39,048 nucleotides of DNA, taken from positions 35,484 to 74,531 of the forward strand of contig NZ_WHPN01000324.1 in NCBI RefSeq assembly GCF_009735685.1. Direction: 5' to 3'. Under the pieces are notes generated by a model. That model was not told the origin of the DNA. It worked only from the letters and a program-made list of their open reading frames with translations, and did not search any database. The DNA is from Streptomyces lycii. Lineage in GTDB: Bacteria > Actinomycetota > Actinomycetes > Streptomycetales > Streptomycetaceae. The translations under genes and the position numbers were made by a program. Shown here one piece after another: positions 1 through 8,126 of the stretch (the stretch's first letter is position 1; every line of letters begins with the position of its first letter).

Positions 1-44
1 CCCCCGCGCCGCCGTATCCGACACCCACTCCCGGAGGCCCAGCG

Positions 45-974
45 GTGCACGACCTGCCGCAGCAGCTAGCCAACGGCCTGATACTCGGCGCGATGTACGG
101 CTTGATCGCGATCGGGTACACGATGGTCTACGGCATAGTCCAGCTCATCAACTTCGCCCATGGCGAGATATTCATGATCGGCGGGTTCGGAGCACTCACC
201 GCCTGGCTCCTCCTGCCCGACGGAACGTCACTTCTGCTCGCCCTTCCCCTGATGCTCCTCATGGCGATGGCCTCCTCGGTCCTCGTCGGCGTCGGCGCCG
301 AACGCTTCGCCTACCGGCCCCTGCGCGGCGCGCCCCGGCTCGCCCCCCTGATCACCGCCATCGGCCTCTCCATCGCCCTCCAGCAGGCCATCTGGGCGTT
401 CTACCCGGACGCCACCAAGGCCCGCCCCTTCCCCCGCTTCAGCGGCGGCAGCATCGACGTCGGGCCGTTCTCCGTGCAACGCGGCGAGATCTTCCTGATC
501 ATCGCCGCCCCGGTCTGCATGGTCGCCCTCGGCCTGTTCGTGTCCAAGACCCGCACCGGCCGCGCCATGCAGGCCACCTCGCAGGACCCCGACACGGCCA
601 AGCTCATGGGCATCAACACCGACCGCATCATCGTCACCGCCTTCGCCATCGGCGCCGCCTTCGCAGCCATCGCCTCCATCGCCCACGGCCTCAAATACGG
701 CCAGGTCGACTTCAAGATGGGCTTCATCGCCGGACTCAAGGCCTTCACCGCCGCGGTCCTCGGCGGCATCGGCAACATCTACGGCGCCATGATCGGCGGC
801 CTCGTCCTCGGCCTCACCGAAGCCATGGCCATCGCATACATCGAAAACGTCCCCGGCATGGAACTGTTCGGCGGCGGCGCCTGGAAGGACGTGTGGGCCT
901 TCGTCGTCCTCATCCTCGTCCTCCTGCTCCGGCCCCAGGGCCTGCTCGGCGAACGCGTCACGGATCGGGCGTGA
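45..974 (+). CDS. livH: Branched-chain amino-acid ABC transporter permease LivH
   Basis: This is one of the two membrane permeases of a high-affinity leucine/isoleucine/valine (HAAT family) importer. The 309-residue product is hydrophobic throughout. It carries the family's N-terminal segment around NGLILGAMYGLIAIGYTMVYG (roughly residues 10-30) followed by INFAHGE, and a C-terminal GGIGNIYGAMIGG motif typical of LivH-type permeases. The start is GTG at 45, with GGAGG at 33-37 giving a 7-nt spacing. The 3' end overlaps livM (TGATG junction) and the order livH-livM-livG-livF is canonical. The periplasmic-type substrate-binding gene is not in the window and presumably lies just upstream. Substrate range (branched-chain amino acids versus short amides or urea) cannot be fixed from sequence, but the full HMGF set favours amino acids. 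Confidence 0.93.
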   Translation: MHDLPQQLANGLILGAMYGLIAIGYTMVYGIVQLINFAHGEIFMIGGFGALTAWLLLPDGTSLLLALPLMLLMAMASSVLVGVGAERFAYRPLRGAPRLAPLITAIGLSIALQQAIWAFYPDATKARPFPRFSGGSIDVGPFSVQRGEIFLIIAAPVCMVALGLFVSKTRTGRAMQATSQDPDTAKLMGINTDRIIVTAFAIGAAFAAIASIAHGLKYGQVDFKMGFIAGLKAFTAAVLGGIGNIYGAMIGGLVLGLTEAMAIAYIENVPGMELFGGGAWKDVWAFVVLILVLLLRPQGLLGERVTDRA

Positions 975-2791
975 TGACCATGACCACCACAGACACCACC
1001 CGGGCCACCGCCCCCGCCACCGCACCCGGCGCCCTGCCGCTGCCCGCCGGCGCCGCACGCGCCGCCACCGCCGCCGGCGCCGTCCTCACCTTCGCCAGCA
1101 CCTTCCTCGCCTGGACCTGGACCGGCGCCTTCCCCGGCAACCTCACCGTCACCGGCTACCCCGGCGGCCTCCAGGTCCTCACCCTCACCGGCGCCCTCCT
1201 CACCACCCTGTTCCTCCTCGCCGGACACGGCATCCGCGGACTCCGCTGGCTCACCCCCGGCGGCACCAACAGCCCCGTCGTCCTCCTCGCACTCGGCACC
1301 GCCGCCGTCACCTGGTACGCCGCCGGAGCCATCGCCTTCACCCTCGGCGGCCTCGTCAACCTCGAACCCGGCGGCTGGCTCGCCGCCGCCGCCTCACTCC
1401 TCACCGCCGTCGCCGCACTCGGCCTCCCCGCCGACACCCCCGCCGACCCGGAACACCCCCCGACCGACCCCTGGCAGCGACTGCGGCACTCCCTCAGGGC
1501 CCCCGCGCCCGCACGCGCCCGCACCCTTCCCTCCTGGGCCGAGATCCTGCTCATCGCCGCCGCCTTCGCGGTCGCCCTCTACGTCTTCACCTACGGCATC
1601 GCCACCGAATACGGCGAACTCTTCGTCGGCTTCCTGCTGCTGACCCTCCTCGCCGTCCCCGCCCTCGCCAAGGCCGGACTGCTGCGCCGGGTCACCGCAC
1701 TCACCGCGAAACACCGCAACGTCTCCATCACCGCCGCCTTCGTCGCCGCCGCGGCCTTCCCCTTCCTCCAGAGCGACAACGAATTCACCTCCATCGCCGT
1801 CAACATCCTGATCTTCGCCACGGTCGCCCTCGGGCTGAACGTCGTCGTCGGACTCGCCGGCCTCCTCGACCTCGGATACGTTGCCTTCCTCGGCGTCGGC
1901 GCCTACACCGCCGCCCTCGTATCCGGCTCCCCCTTCTCCACCATCGGCGTCCACTTCCCCTTCTGGGCCGCCGTCCTCACCGGAGCCGCCGTTTCCCTCG
2001 TCTTCGGCGTCCTCATCGGCGCCCCCACCCTGCGGCTGCGCGGCGACTACCTCGCCATCGTCACCCTCGGCTTCGGCGAGATCTTCCGCATCGGCATGCA
2101 GAACCTCGACGGGATCTCCGGCCCCTCCGTCACCAACGGATCCACCGGCGTCCCGCAAATCCCCGACCTGGAACTCCTCGGCTACAACTTCGGGGAACCC
2201 CACACCCTCCTCGGCTTCGAATTCACCAGGTCCGCCAACTACTTCTGGCTGATGCTGATCATCACGGTCGTCGTCGTCTCCGTGTTCCGGCGCTCCGACA
2301 CCTCCCGCATCGGCCGCGCCTGGGTCGCCATCCGCGAGGACGAAACCGCGGCCCGCGCCATGGGCATCAACGCCTTCCGGCTCAAACTCATGGCCTTCGC
2401 CCTCGGCGCCACACTCGCCGGCCTCGCCGGCACCGTCCAGGCCCACACCGTCTCCTCCATCGACCCCGAGCAGTACAAATTCGTCGAAGCCGTACCCCCC
2501 AACTCCGCGTTCCTCCTCGCCGCCGTCATCCTCGGCGGCATGGGAACCGTCGGAGGCCCCCTCATCGGCGCCGCACTGCTCTACCTCATCCCGGCCAAAC
2601 TCCAGTTCATCGGCGAATACCAGCTCCTCCTCTTCGGCATCGCACTCGTCCTCCTCATGCGCTTCCGCCCCGAAGGACTCGTCGCCGACCGCCGCAAGCA
2701 GCTGGAATTCCACGAGACCGGACAACTCGACGTGCCGGACACAGACGGAGACACCCCCGGCAAACCCGGCCTCAGCAAGGCGGAGGCGTGA
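974..2791 (+). CDS. livM: Branched-chain amino-acid ABC transporter permease LivM, N-terminally extended
   Basis: Second permease of the importer. The conserved LivM core starts near residue 250 and contains ALGLNVVVGLAGLLDLGYVAF, the long APTLRLRGDYLAIVTLGFGEI stretch, the cytoplasmic loop with AIREDETAARAMGIN, and VILGGMGTVGGPLIGA near the C-terminus. I chose ATG at 974, which overlaps the livH stop (TGATG); GTG at 971 is also possible. The protein is about 605 residues against roughly 425 for E. coli LivM (from memory). The excess is an N-terminal region of about 200 residues with several predicted membrane segments and a loop of charged and proline-rich sequence (about residues 155-185). 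The long extension looks genuinely coded because the frame stays hydrophobic and the livH overlap fixes the start. Translation is coupled to livG through a 4-nt overlap. Confidence 0.92.
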   Translation: MTMTTTDTTRATAPATAPGALPLPAGAARAATAAGAVLTFASTFLAWTWTGAFPGNLTVTGYPGGLQVLTLTGALLTTLFLLAGHGIRGLRWLTPGGTNSPVVLLALGTAAVTWYAAGAIAFTLGGLVNLEPGGWLAAAASLLTAVAALGLPADTPADPEHPPTDPWQRLRHSLRAPAPARARTLPSWAEILLIAAAFAVALYVFTYGIATEYGELFVGFLLLTLLAVPALAKAGLLRRVTALTAKHRNVSITAAFVAAAAFPFLQSDNEFTSIAVNILIFATVALGLNVVVGLAGLLDLGYVAFLGVGAYTAALVSGSPFSTIGVHFPFWAAVLTGAAVSLVFGVLIGAPTLRLRGDYLAIVTLGFGEIFRIGMQNLDGISGPSVTNGSTGVPQIPDLELLGYNFGEPHTLLGFEFTRSANYFWLMLIITVVVVSVFRRSDTSRIGRAWVAIREDETAARAMGINAFRLKLMAFALGATLAGLAGTVQAHTVSSIDPEQYKFVEAVPPNSAFLLAAVILGGMGTVGGPLIGAALLYLIPAKLQFIGEYQLLLFGIALVLLMRFRPEGLVADRRKQLEFHETGQLDVPDTDGDTPGKPGLSKAEA

Positions 2792-3677
2792 CCGACATGA
2801 CCACCGACACCACGACTTCACAGGCCCCGGCCCGCGACACCGTGCTCGACGCCACCGGCGTCACCATGCGCTTCGGCGGCCTCACCGCCGTCAGCGACGT
2901 CGACCTCACCGTGGGCGGCGGCGAGATCGTCGGCCTCATCGGACCCAACGGAGCCGGCAAAACCACCTTCTTCAACTGCCTCACCGGGCTCTACATCCCC
3001 ACCGAAGGCACCGTCTCCTACCGCGGGAAAGTCCTCCCCCACCGCTCCCACCTCGTCACCCAGGCCGGAATCGCCCGGACCTTCCAGAACATCCGCCTCT
3101 TCCCCAACATGACCGTTCTGGAAAACGTCCTCGTCGGCCGCCACACCCGCACCAAGGAAGGACTCGTCGCAGCCCTCCTCCGCGGCCCCCGCTTCAAAAA
3201 GGCCGAACGCGAATCCGAGGACCGCGCCATGGAACTCCTCGAATTCACCGGACTCGCCGCCAAACGCGACCACATCGCCCGCAACCTCCCCTACGGCGAA
3301 CAACGCAAGCTGGAAATCGCCCGCGCCCTCGCCAGCGACCCCGGCCTGCTCCTCCTCGACGAACCCACCGCCGGCATGAACCCCCAGGAGACCAGGGCCA
3401 CCCAGGACCTCGTCTTCGCCATCCGCGACCAGGGCACCGCCGTCCTGGTCATCGAGCACGACATGCGGTTCATCTTCAACCTCTGCGACCGCGTCGCCGT
3501 ACTCGTACAGGGCCGGAAACTCGTCGAAGGCACCCCCGCGGTCGTCCAGGGCGACGAACGCGTCATCGCCGCCTACCTCGGCACCCCCTTCGAAGGCGAA
3601 CCCGGCGAGGAGGAACTCGCCGAGGTCGAAGCGGCCGAGGCACACAGCACGGCCCGCACCGAGGGAGACGACACCGC

Positions 3678-3681
<4 letters not shown>
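2788..3681 (+). CDS. livG: Branched-chain amino-acid ABC transporter ATP-binding protein LivG
   Basis: First ATPase subunit of the importer, 297 residues. Walker A is GPNGAGKTT at 52-60, the Q-loop glutamine is near 100, the ABC signature is degenerate (LPYGEQR, 167-173) as usual in LivG, Walker B LLLLDEP is at 187-193 and the switch histidine is H224 (VIEHDM). The LivG-specific 'ARTFQNIRLFPNMTVLENV' region is present. Start is GTG at 2788, overlapping the livM stop by 4 nt, with a GGAGG-like purine run (cggagg) just upstream; an in-frame ATG lies three codons later. The acidic C-terminal 35 residues (EGEPGEEELAEVEAAEA) go beyond the usual end. It overlaps livF by 4 nt. Confidence 0.94.
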
Positions 3682-4394
<713 letters not shown>

Positions 4395-4411
4395 ACCACC
4401 CCGGCACCACC

Positions 4412-4445
4412 GAGGGCCCGCGACGCACAAGCGCCGCGGGCCCTC
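4412..4445. terminator. Bidirectional terminator between livF and the ANTAR regulator
   Basis: An 11-bp perfect inverted repeat (gagggcccgcg at 4412-4422, cgcgggccctc at 4435-4445) encloses a 12-nt loop. It sits 17 nt after the livF stop and about 20 nt after the stop of the convergent regulator gene, so it can end both transcripts. There is no T-run, as is common in Streptomyces. Confidence 0.8.
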
Positions 4446-4466
4446 AGCCGCCCCCCGCACCCGGAC

Positions 4467-5114
4467 TCAGCCGGACTGCTGCTTCTTCTCCTCGGCATCC
4501 TCGATGACCGCCTCCGCGACCTGCTGCATCGACAGCCGCCGGTCCATCGACGTCTTCTGGATCCACCGGAACGCCGCCGGCTCCGTCAGGCCGTACTGCG
4601 TCTGCAGCACACTCTTCGCCCGGTCCACCAGCTTCCGCGTCTCCAGCCGCTGCGAGAGATCAGCGACCTCCTTCTCCAGCGCCTGCAACTGCGTGAACCG
4701 CGACACCGCCATCTCGATCGCCGGCACCACGTCGCTCTTGCTGAACGGCTTCACCAGATACGCCATCGCCCCCGCGTCCCGCGCCCGCTCCACCAGCTCA
4801 CGCTGCGAGAACGCGGTCAGCATCAGCACCGGCGCGATACTCTCCCCGGCGATCACCTCCGCCGCCGAGATACCGTCCAGCACCGGCATCTTCACATCCA
4901 GGATCACCAGGTCCGGGCGGTGCTCCCGGGCCAGCTCGACGGCTTTCTGCCCGTCCCCGGCCTCCCCCACGACGGAATACCCCTCCTCCTCCAGCATCTC
5001 CTTGAGATCCAGGCGGATGAGGGCCTCGTCCTCGGCGATCACGACACGGGTCGTCTGCGGCGGTACGTGCGACTGCTCGTCGGCGACGGGCTGCTCGGGC
5101 TCGGCGGCGCTCAC
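4467..5114 (-). CDS. pdtaR: ANTAR-domain response regulator (PdtaR type)
   Basis: RNA-binding two-component response regulator, 215 residues from the chosen start. Residues 22-140 form a CheY-like receiver: acidic pair E28/D29, phospho-acceptor D73 in LVILDVKMP, T100 and K122 in YLVKPFSK. A short coiled linker (140-160) leads to a C-terminal ANTAR domain (about 155-205, DRAKSVLQTQYGLTEPAAFRWIQ), which binds paired hexaloop hairpins in RNA to control antitermination. I chose GTG at 5114 because GAGGAG lies 4-5 nt upstream; the longer frame (start 5192) would run into the opposing tRNA promoter region. The cognate kinase (PdtaS type) is not in the window. The adjacent pyruvate kinase gene matches the usual Streptomyces neighbourhood. 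Confidence 0.9.
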   Translation of the reverse strand: MSAAEPEQPVADEQSHVPPQTTRVVIAEDEALIRLDLKEMLEEEGYSVVGEAGDGQKAVELAREHRPDLVILDVKMPVLDGISAAEVIAGESIAPVLMLTAFSQRELVERARDAGAMAYLVKPFSKSDVVPAIEMAVSRFTQLQALEKEVADLSQRLETRKLVDRAKSVLQTQYGLTEPAAFRWIQKTSMDRRLSMQQVAEAVIEDAEEKKQQSG

Positions 5115-5209
5115 GGGACTCCTCGTTCCAGGCAGGGTGTGCCCCAAGAGCCTATCGACCTCCTGTAAGGTGGGACCACAGCGGGTTGTCACCTACCTTG
5201 GATTCGCTG

Positions 5210-5288
5210 GCCCCGGTAGCCCAATTTGGCAGCAGGCAATGGATTCAAAACCCATACAGTGTCGGTTCGAGTCCGACCCGGGGCACCA
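5210..5288 (+). tRNA. tRNA with anticodon CAA (Leu by anticodon) but short variable loop
   Basis: A complete cloverleaf can be drawn. The acceptor stem is GCCCCGG (5210-5216) with CCGGGGC (5278-5284), 7 perfect pairs. The D-arm GCCC/AGGC has an 11-nt loop containing GG. The anticodon stem ATGGA/CCCAT (one A-C mismatch next to the loop) holds loop TTCAAAA, giving anticodon CAA at 5246-5248. The variable loop is only 5 nt (5256-5260). The T-arm is GTCGG-TTCGAGT-CCGAC, the discriminator is A5285 and CCA is encoded at 5286-5288. By anticodon this reads UUG (leucine), yet bacterial tRNA-Leu normally has a long variable arm, which is absent here. Identity is therefore uncertain: an unusual leucine tRNA, a mobile-element tRNA, or a tRNA charged with something else. 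Confidence 0.82.
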
Positions 5289-5306
5289 TCCTTCAAATGC
5301 AAGGAT
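5288..5306 (+). terminator. Small hairpin just after the tRNA
   Basis: ATCCTT (5288-5293) and AAGGAT (5301-5306) form a 6-bp stem with a 7-nt loop immediately after the encoded CCA. It could end tRNA transcription or mark 3' processing. The stem is short, so this is tentative. Confidence 0.35.
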
Positions 5307-5350
5307 CGCCGGTTAGGCGCACTGTACCCATTTGGGTGAAAACAGGCGGG

Positions 5351-5364
5351 TGCGACCGGTCGCA
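5351..5364. promoter_or_regulatory. Perfect 14-bp palindrome upstream of the LAGLIDADG gene
   Basis: TGCGACCGGTCGCA is its own reverse complement and ends 26 nt before the start codon of the downstream HTH/LAGLIDADG gene. A smaller imperfect repeat (ACCCA TT TGGGT, 5327-5338) lies just before it. It is a plausible operator for autoregulation by the HTH domain, or the stem of an RNA hairpin. No function is proven. Confidence 0.4.
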
Positions 5365-5390
5365 GCAGCCCCTCCGGCAAACTCGCATTC

Positions 5391-6170
5391 ATGTACGGCA
5401 TCGACGCCCGCAGACGTGCCCTTGAGCTTGCTGCCGAGGGAAACAGCCTCAACACGGTCAGCCACCGGACCGGTATCTCGCGGTGGACCATCCGCAAATG
5501 GCAGAGACAGCCCGATCCGTTCCTCCTCCACGGGGAAGTCCCCTGCCCTCGTTGCCGGCCGGAAGCGTCCCGGCCGGACGACCATGCCGCTTACGCCTAT
5601 CTGCTCGGCCTCTACCTCGGTGACGGCTGCATCAGCCCACATCCACGTCGCGGCGGCTACTACCTCCGCATCGCCTGCGCCGACGCCCGGCCGGGCCTCG
5701 TCACAATCTGCCGGGAAGCAGTTGCCGCCACGCTTCCCGGCCGTGAGGTCCGCTGTGTCCGGAAGCAGGGATGCGTGATGGTCACCAGCTACAGCAAGCA
5801 CTGGCCGTGCCTGCTGCCGCAGCACGGCCCCGGAAAGAAGCACGATCGCCGTATTGTTCTCAAATTCTGGCAGCAGGAAATCGTCGACGAGTATCCCTGG
5901 GAATTTGCCCGCGGGCTCGTACACTCCGACGGATGCCGTATCACCAACTGGGCCACGCGGACGGTCGCCGGCGAACGGAAGCGGTACGAATACCCGCGAT
6001 ATTTCTTCACCAACAAGTCCGACGACATCCGGCAGCTCTACACCGACACCCTCGACCGTCTCGGCGTCGTCTGGACGCACTGCACCCGCGACGGGAAGCC
6101 GTACAACATCTCCGTGGCGCGGCGTGCGTCCGTGGCGCTCATGGATCGGTACGTCGGGCCCAAGCACTGA
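5391..6170 (+). CDS. Standalone LAGLIDADG-type protein with N-terminal helix-turn-helix
   Basis: A 259-residue protein with two LAGLIDADG-like helices: YAYLLGLYLGDG at 68-79 and WEFARGLVHSDG at 170-181. This is the two-motif layout of monomeric homing endonucleases of the DOD class. The N-terminus (about 15-40, NSLNTVSHRTGISRWTIRKW) reads as a helix-turn-helix, and CPRC at 52-55 may be half of a small metal site. Each motif keeps an acidic residue in the catalytic position (D78 and D180), so nuclease activity is possible. It is not inside an intron or intein: it is a free gene 102 bp after a tRNA, which resembles similar genes annotated as 'transcriptional regulator' in Streptomyces (recollection). 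ATG at 5391 has no clear Shine-Dalgarno sequence. Third-position GC is lower than in its neighbours, hinting at transfer. It may be a nuclease or a domesticated DNA-binding regulator. Confidence 0.75.
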   Translation: MYGIDARRRALELAAEGNSLNTVSHRTGISRWTIRKWQRQPDPFLLHGEVPCPRCRPEASRPDDHAAYAYLLGLYLGDGCISPHPRRGGYYLRIACADARPGLVTICREAVAATLPGREVRCVRKQGCVMVTSYSKHWPCLLPQHGPGKKHDRRIVLKFWQQEIVDEYPWEFARGLVHSDGCRITNWATRTVAGERKRYEYPRYFFTNKSDDIRQLYTDTLDRLGVVWTHCTRDGKPYNISVARRASVALMDRYVGPKH

Positions 6171-6198
6171 TACTGCGCCCGTCGGCGCCGCCTGGTGG

Positions 6199-6218
6199 GG
6201 TCAAGGGTGTTCTTGACC
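6199..6218 (+). terminator. Hairpin after the LAGLIDADG gene
   Basis: GGTCAAG (6199-6205) and CTTGACC (6212-6218) form a perfect 7-bp stem with a 6-nt loop, 29 nt after the stop codon. It is a likely transcription terminator without a T-run. Confidence 0.5.
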
Positions 6219-6582
6219 TATGGCCTTGAGGTGAGTACGGCTGGGTGATCTGAATTGTGAGAGCCGCCGACGGCTCGGCGGTACCGCCGGAAGTGTGGTG
6301 ATCCACTGCCGACTCAATGCTCTCCAGCACGTATTCGCCGGCCCATCGCACCGCGAACGGGACTGCCCACGGTTCACCAGGCGCCCTGAGACGAAGGCCG
6401 AGAGGGCGAGAGGGCGAGTCTGCCGGCTGACAAGGTTCAGTCTGGAGGACACGGGCGTTCAAGCAGGCACTCGGACGGCCGCGGCTCCGACTGCGGGAAC
6501 CGGACGCGGCGGACCGCTGGACATGGTTGGTCAGACCGCCCACACCCAGCTCAGGCTCGCTGTCCGCCGACTCGCCGTCAGC
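6219..6582. other. Gene-free stretch between LAGLIDADG gene and pyk
   Basis: About 360 bp with lower GC than the flanks and no convincing gene. Frames on both strands stay open for 80-130 codons (for example 6139-6543 on the minus strand) but show no recognisable domain, ribosome-binding site or codon bias. A degenerate transposase or element end is possible but I could not identify one. No copy of the tRNA 3' end was found, so there is no sign of an att duplication. Confidence 0.4.
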
Positions 6583-8016
6583 TCAGCCCGGGGTGCCCTC
6601 TTCGCCGATGTGGTGGACGCGCAGCAGGTTCGTGGAGCCGGGGACGCCGGGCGGGGAGCCCGCAGTGATGACGACCACGTCGCCCTTGCGGCAGCGGCCG
6701 CTGCGCAGCAGTTGGTCGTCGACCTGCTGGACCATTTCGTCGGTGGATTCGACGGCGGGGCCGTGGAAGGTCTCGACGCCCCAGGTGAGGTTGAGCTGGG
6801 AGCGGGTGGCCGGGTCCGGGGTGAAGGCGAGCAGCGGGATGGGTGAGCGGTAGCGGGAGAGGCGGCGGACGGTGTCGCCGGACTGGGTGCAGGCGACGAG
6901 GTATGTGGCGCCGAGGAAGTCGCCGATCTCGGCGGCGGCGCGGGCGACGGCGCCGCCCTGGGTGCGGGGTTTGCTGCGTTCGGTGAGCGGCGGGAGGCCT
7001 TTGGCGAGGAGGTCCTCCTCGGCGGCGGTGACGATGCGGCTCATGGTTTTGACGGTCTGGAAGGGGTATTTTCCGACGCTGGTCTCGCCGGAGAGCATGA
7101 CGGCGTCGGTGCCGTCCATGACGGCGTTGGCGACGTCGGAGGCTTCGGCGCGGGTGGGCCGGGACGCGTCGATCATGGAGTCGAGCATCTGGGTGGCGAC
7201 GATGACCGGTTTGGCGTTGCGCCGGGCGAGTTTGATGGCGCGTTTCTGGACGATGGGTACGGTTTCGAGGGGCATTTCGACGCCGAGGTCGCCGCGGGCG
7301 ACCATGATGCCGTCGAAGGCGTCGACGATGGCGTCGAGGTTCTCGACGGCCTGGGGTTTCTCGATTTTGGCGATGACGGGGAGGCGGCGGTTCTCCTCGG
7401 TCATGACGCGGTGGACGTCGTCGATGTCGCGGGCGGTGCGGACGAAGGAGAGGGCGATGACGTCGGCGCCGGTGCGCAGGGCCCAGCGGAGGTCTTCGAT
7501 GTCCTTGTCGGAGAGGGCCGGGACGGAGACGGCGACGCCGGGGAGGTTGAGGCCCTTGTGGTCGGAGACCATGCCGCCCTCGATGACGATGGTGCGGACG
7601 CGGGGTCCGTCGACCGAGGTGACTTCGAGGGTGACGCGGCCGTCGTCGACGAGGATGCGTTCGCCGCGGCTGACGTCGGCGGCGAGGCCCTTGTAGGTGG
7701 TGCCGCAGGTGTGGCGGTCGCCTTCGAGGGGTTCGACAGTGATGGTGAATTCGTCGCCGCGTTCAAGGAGTACGGGGCCTTCGCGGAAGCGGCCGAGGCG
7801 GATCTTCGGGCCTTGAAGGTCGGCGAGGATGCCGACGCTGCGGCCGGTTTCGTCGGCTGCCTTGCGCACGTGGCGGTAGCGGGCTTCGTGCTCGGCGTAG
7901 CTGCCGTGGCTGAGGTTGAAGCGGGCTACGTCCATGCCTGCGTCGACCAGCGCTTTGATCTGGTCGTACGAGTCGGTGGCAGGGCCCAGGGTGCAGACGA
8001 TTTTTGCTCGGCGCAT
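6583..8016 (-). CDS. pyk: Pyruvate kinase
   Basis: Converts phosphoenolpyruvate and ADP to pyruvate and ATP, the last step of glycolysis. The 477-residue product has the expected bacterial length. It shows the N-terminal RRAKIVCTLGPA, the substrate-site NLSHGS motif (about 34-39), LADLQGPKIRLG, the signature region VIAKIEKPQAVENLD with the catalytic lysine, and the metal-binding MVARGDLGVEMP. The C-terminal allosteric domain is complete (GDTVRRLSRYRSPIPLLAFTP). ATG at 8016 has no good Shine-Dalgarno sequence, but TAGGCT lies 6 nt upstream, compatible with a leaderless transcript. It is the last gene before the LAGLIDADG region; downstream of its stop I see no strong hairpin. Confidence 0.96.
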   Translation of the reverse strand: MRRAKIVCTLGPATDSYDQIKALVDAGMDVARFNLSHGSYAEHEARYRHVRKAADETGRSVGILADLQGPKIRLGRFREGPVLLERGDEFTITVEPLEGDRHTCGTTYKGLAADVSRGERILVDDGRVTLEVTSVDGPRVRTIVIEGGMVSDHKGLNLPGVAVSVPALSDKDIEDLRWALRTGADVIALSFVRTARDIDDVHRVMTEENRRLPVIAKIEKPQAVENLDAIVDAFDGIMVARGDLGVEMPLETVPIVQKRAIKLARRNAKPVIVATQMLDSMIDASRPTRAEASDVANAVMDGTDAVMLSGETSVGKYPFQTVKTMSRIVTAAEEDLLAKGLPPLTERSKPRTQGGAVARAAAEIGDFLGATYLVACTQSGDTVRRLSRYRSPIPLLAFTPDPATRSQLNLTWGVETFHGPAVESTDEMVQQVDDQLLRSGRCRKGDVVVITAGSPPGVPGSTNLLRVHHIGEEGTPG

Positions 8017-8022
8017 GGTGCG

Positions 8023-8028
8023 AGCCTA
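8023..8028 (-). promoter_or_regulatory. Possible -10 element for leaderless pyk transcript
   Basis: On the minus strand TAGGCT ends 6 nt before the pyk ATG, the spacing expected when transcription starts at the start codon. No good TTGAC-type -35 box was found 16-18 nt further upstream, so this is tentative. Confidence 0.3.
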
Positions 8029-8070
8029 TGACTTACCAGTGGGTAGGGAATTGGGTGAACGTGACGAACG

Positions 8071-8095
8071 AACAACCTTTGAGCGAAAGGTTGTT
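8071..8095 (-). terminator. AT-rich hairpin ending the siderophore operon / upstream of pyk
   Basis: AACAACCTTT (8071-8080) and AAAGGTTGTT (8086-8095) form a perfect 10-bp stem with a 5-nt loop, unusually AT-rich for this genome. In the minus direction it starts 32 nt after the acyltransferase stop and is followed by a T-rich run (ttcgttcgtc), so a terminator is the simplest reading. It also lies about 55 nt before the pyk start, and a TTGTTGA direct repeat runs through its edge, so an operator for pyk is an alternative. Confidence 0.55.
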
Positions 8096-8126
8096 GACAA
8101 TTGTTGAAAGGTGCACCGGGCTGCTC

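Noticed and set aside
893..973. Upstream start for LivM inside livH
   Set aside because: That segment is the livH coding end read in another frame; the TGATG overlap at 972-976 gives a natural start.
5260..6582. Integrated element with att duplication of the tRNA 3' end
   Set aside because: No second copy of the T-arm/acceptor sequence was found downstream and no integrase gene is present in the window.
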